A stretch of DNA of 22,805 nt from Bacillota bacterium (GTDB lineage: Bacteria > Bacillota > Clostridia > Lachnospirales > Lachnospiraceae): positions 1-22,805 of the forward strand of contig JAGFXQ010000013.1 in assembly GCA_017861355.1 (NCBI GenBank). Reading direction: 5' to 3'. Below the pieces are notes generated by a model. It was not told the DNA's origin and did no database searches. It saw only the letters and a list, made by a program, of their open reading frames with translations. The position numbers and the translations under genes are program-made. Shown here one piece after another: positions 22,304 through 22,805 of this stretch. How positions within the stretch are numbered: position 1 is the stretch's first letter; each line of letters opens with the position of its first letter.

Positions 22304-22805
22304 ATGATAATAATTGTTGGAATATGGATGATAGAGTGGCTTTGGTGCTTATCGAATTTGATTGTGAAACCGAGAATGCTTCCTTATGGGAAAGGCTATC
22401 AGCGAGAGGTTCGGTGTAACAAAGTGAATTCGGAAGAATATTATTCTTGGGATAAGGAAATTTTTACTTTAAAATCCAACTATGGATACCTCCTGTCTTG
22501 CGAGAGACTCGATGGCAGGGATAGTATCGCGAAAGAAAAAAGCGAAAACAAGAAAAAGATAGCAATTCTGTGTCATGGTCTCGGATATGCGAAGTATAGC
22601 GGAATCAAATATGCGACGATGTTCTTTCGATTGGGATACCAGATCATTATCTATGACCACCGCAACCACGGATATAGTGGGAAAGCGCACACCTCGATGG
22701 GCTACTATGAGAGATATGATTTGAAAAGGATTGTGGATTGGTGTATGGATCGTTATGGAACGGATTGCGAGATTATCACCCATGGAGAATCAATGGGTGC
22801 TGCAA
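22304..22805 (+). CDS. Alpha/beta hydrolase, 5' part (cut by window end)
   Basis: Serine hydrolase (esterase/lipase/peptidase class) whose 3' end is beyond the window. The first 167 residues are visible. ATG at 22304 has GGGAGG 5 nt upstream. It starts with a hydrophobic helix (~2-20), so it is probably membrane-anchored. Then come a ~60-residue region, strand 'KKIAILCHGLGY' with the oxyanion His-Gly (91-92), 'IIIYDHRNHGYSG' (115-126) and the nucleophile elbow 'HGESMG' with S163. The catalytic Asp and His must lie beyond the end. Reading it fully needs the continuing sequence. It follows the GDPD terminator, so it is a separate unit, perhaps with a lipid- or ester-degrading role. The substrate is unknown. 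Confidence 0.88.
   Translation, partial: MIIIVGIWMIEWLWCLSNLIVKPRMLPYGKGYQREVRCNKVNSEEYYSWDKEIFTLKSNYGYLLSCERLDGRDSIAKEKSENKKKIAILCHGLGYAKYSGIKYATMFFRLGYQIIIYDHRNHGYSGKAHTSMGYYERYDLKRIVDWCMDRYGTDCEIITHGESMGAA

Noticed and set aside
22469..22783. 104-aa minus-strand frame at the right edge
   Set aside because: It is antisense to the alpha/beta hydrolase frame, which has an RBS, an anchor helix and a GESMG nucleophile elbow.

Overview
The window looks like chromosomal DNA from an anaerobic, AT-rich Bacillota, most likely a Lachnospiraceae/Lachnoclostridium-type clostridium. This is inferred from strong AGGAGG ribosome-binding sites, TTG and GTG starts, sigma-A promoters near TTGACA-N17-TATAAT, U-tailed terminators, lipobox lipoproteins, and the protein families present. 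No transposase, integrase, CRISPR array, phage gene, rRNA or tRNA was found. This is ordinary core and accessory metabolism, not a mobile island.

Left part (1-5950) is a sugar perception and uptake locus. It holds the end of a YesN/AraC-type response regulator, a XylF-like sugar-binding lipoprotein, then a ChvE-like binding lipoprotein with its ATPase and permease, forming a multiple-monosaccharide ABC importer. A strong terminator separates the ChvE-like gene from the ATPase gene, so the binding protein is probably made in excess of the membrane complex. The regulator plus XylF-like pair resembles the XylFII-LytS-YesN xylose-sensing systems known in clostridia, which predicts a histidine kinase gene just left of the window.

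Middle part (6000-11170, + strand) is a run of mostly single genes with their own promoters: a Thr/Pro/Ala-linker lipoprotein, a small unknown protein, asparagine synthetase A (asnA), a histidine phosphatase, a DUF4085-like protein behind a perfect consensus promoter, and a HAD phosphatase. The HAD gene runs into an unusual tandem repeat (11164-11362). Its two units carry hairpins whose arms differ in sequence but keep base-pairing.

The next part (11373-16682) is mainly minus strand: an aldo/keto reductase; an SDR epimerase directly followed by a Cof-type HAD phosphatase; a GNAT acetyltransferase; and an MntP-type manganese exporter with a hairpin-rich leader. A plus-strand HAD gene (12565-13224) overlaps the Cof-type gene tail to tail by 9 nt.

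The right part (16831-22805, + strand) has an AEC-family permease, a DegV-type lipid-binding protein, a SpoU-type RNA methyltransferase, an MFS transporter coupled to a membrane-anchored glycerophosphodiester phosphodiesterase, and the 5' part of an alpha/beta hydrolase cut by the window end.

No clear new multi-gene system is visible. The best candidates for something undescribed are the covarying tandem repeat and the mntP leader.
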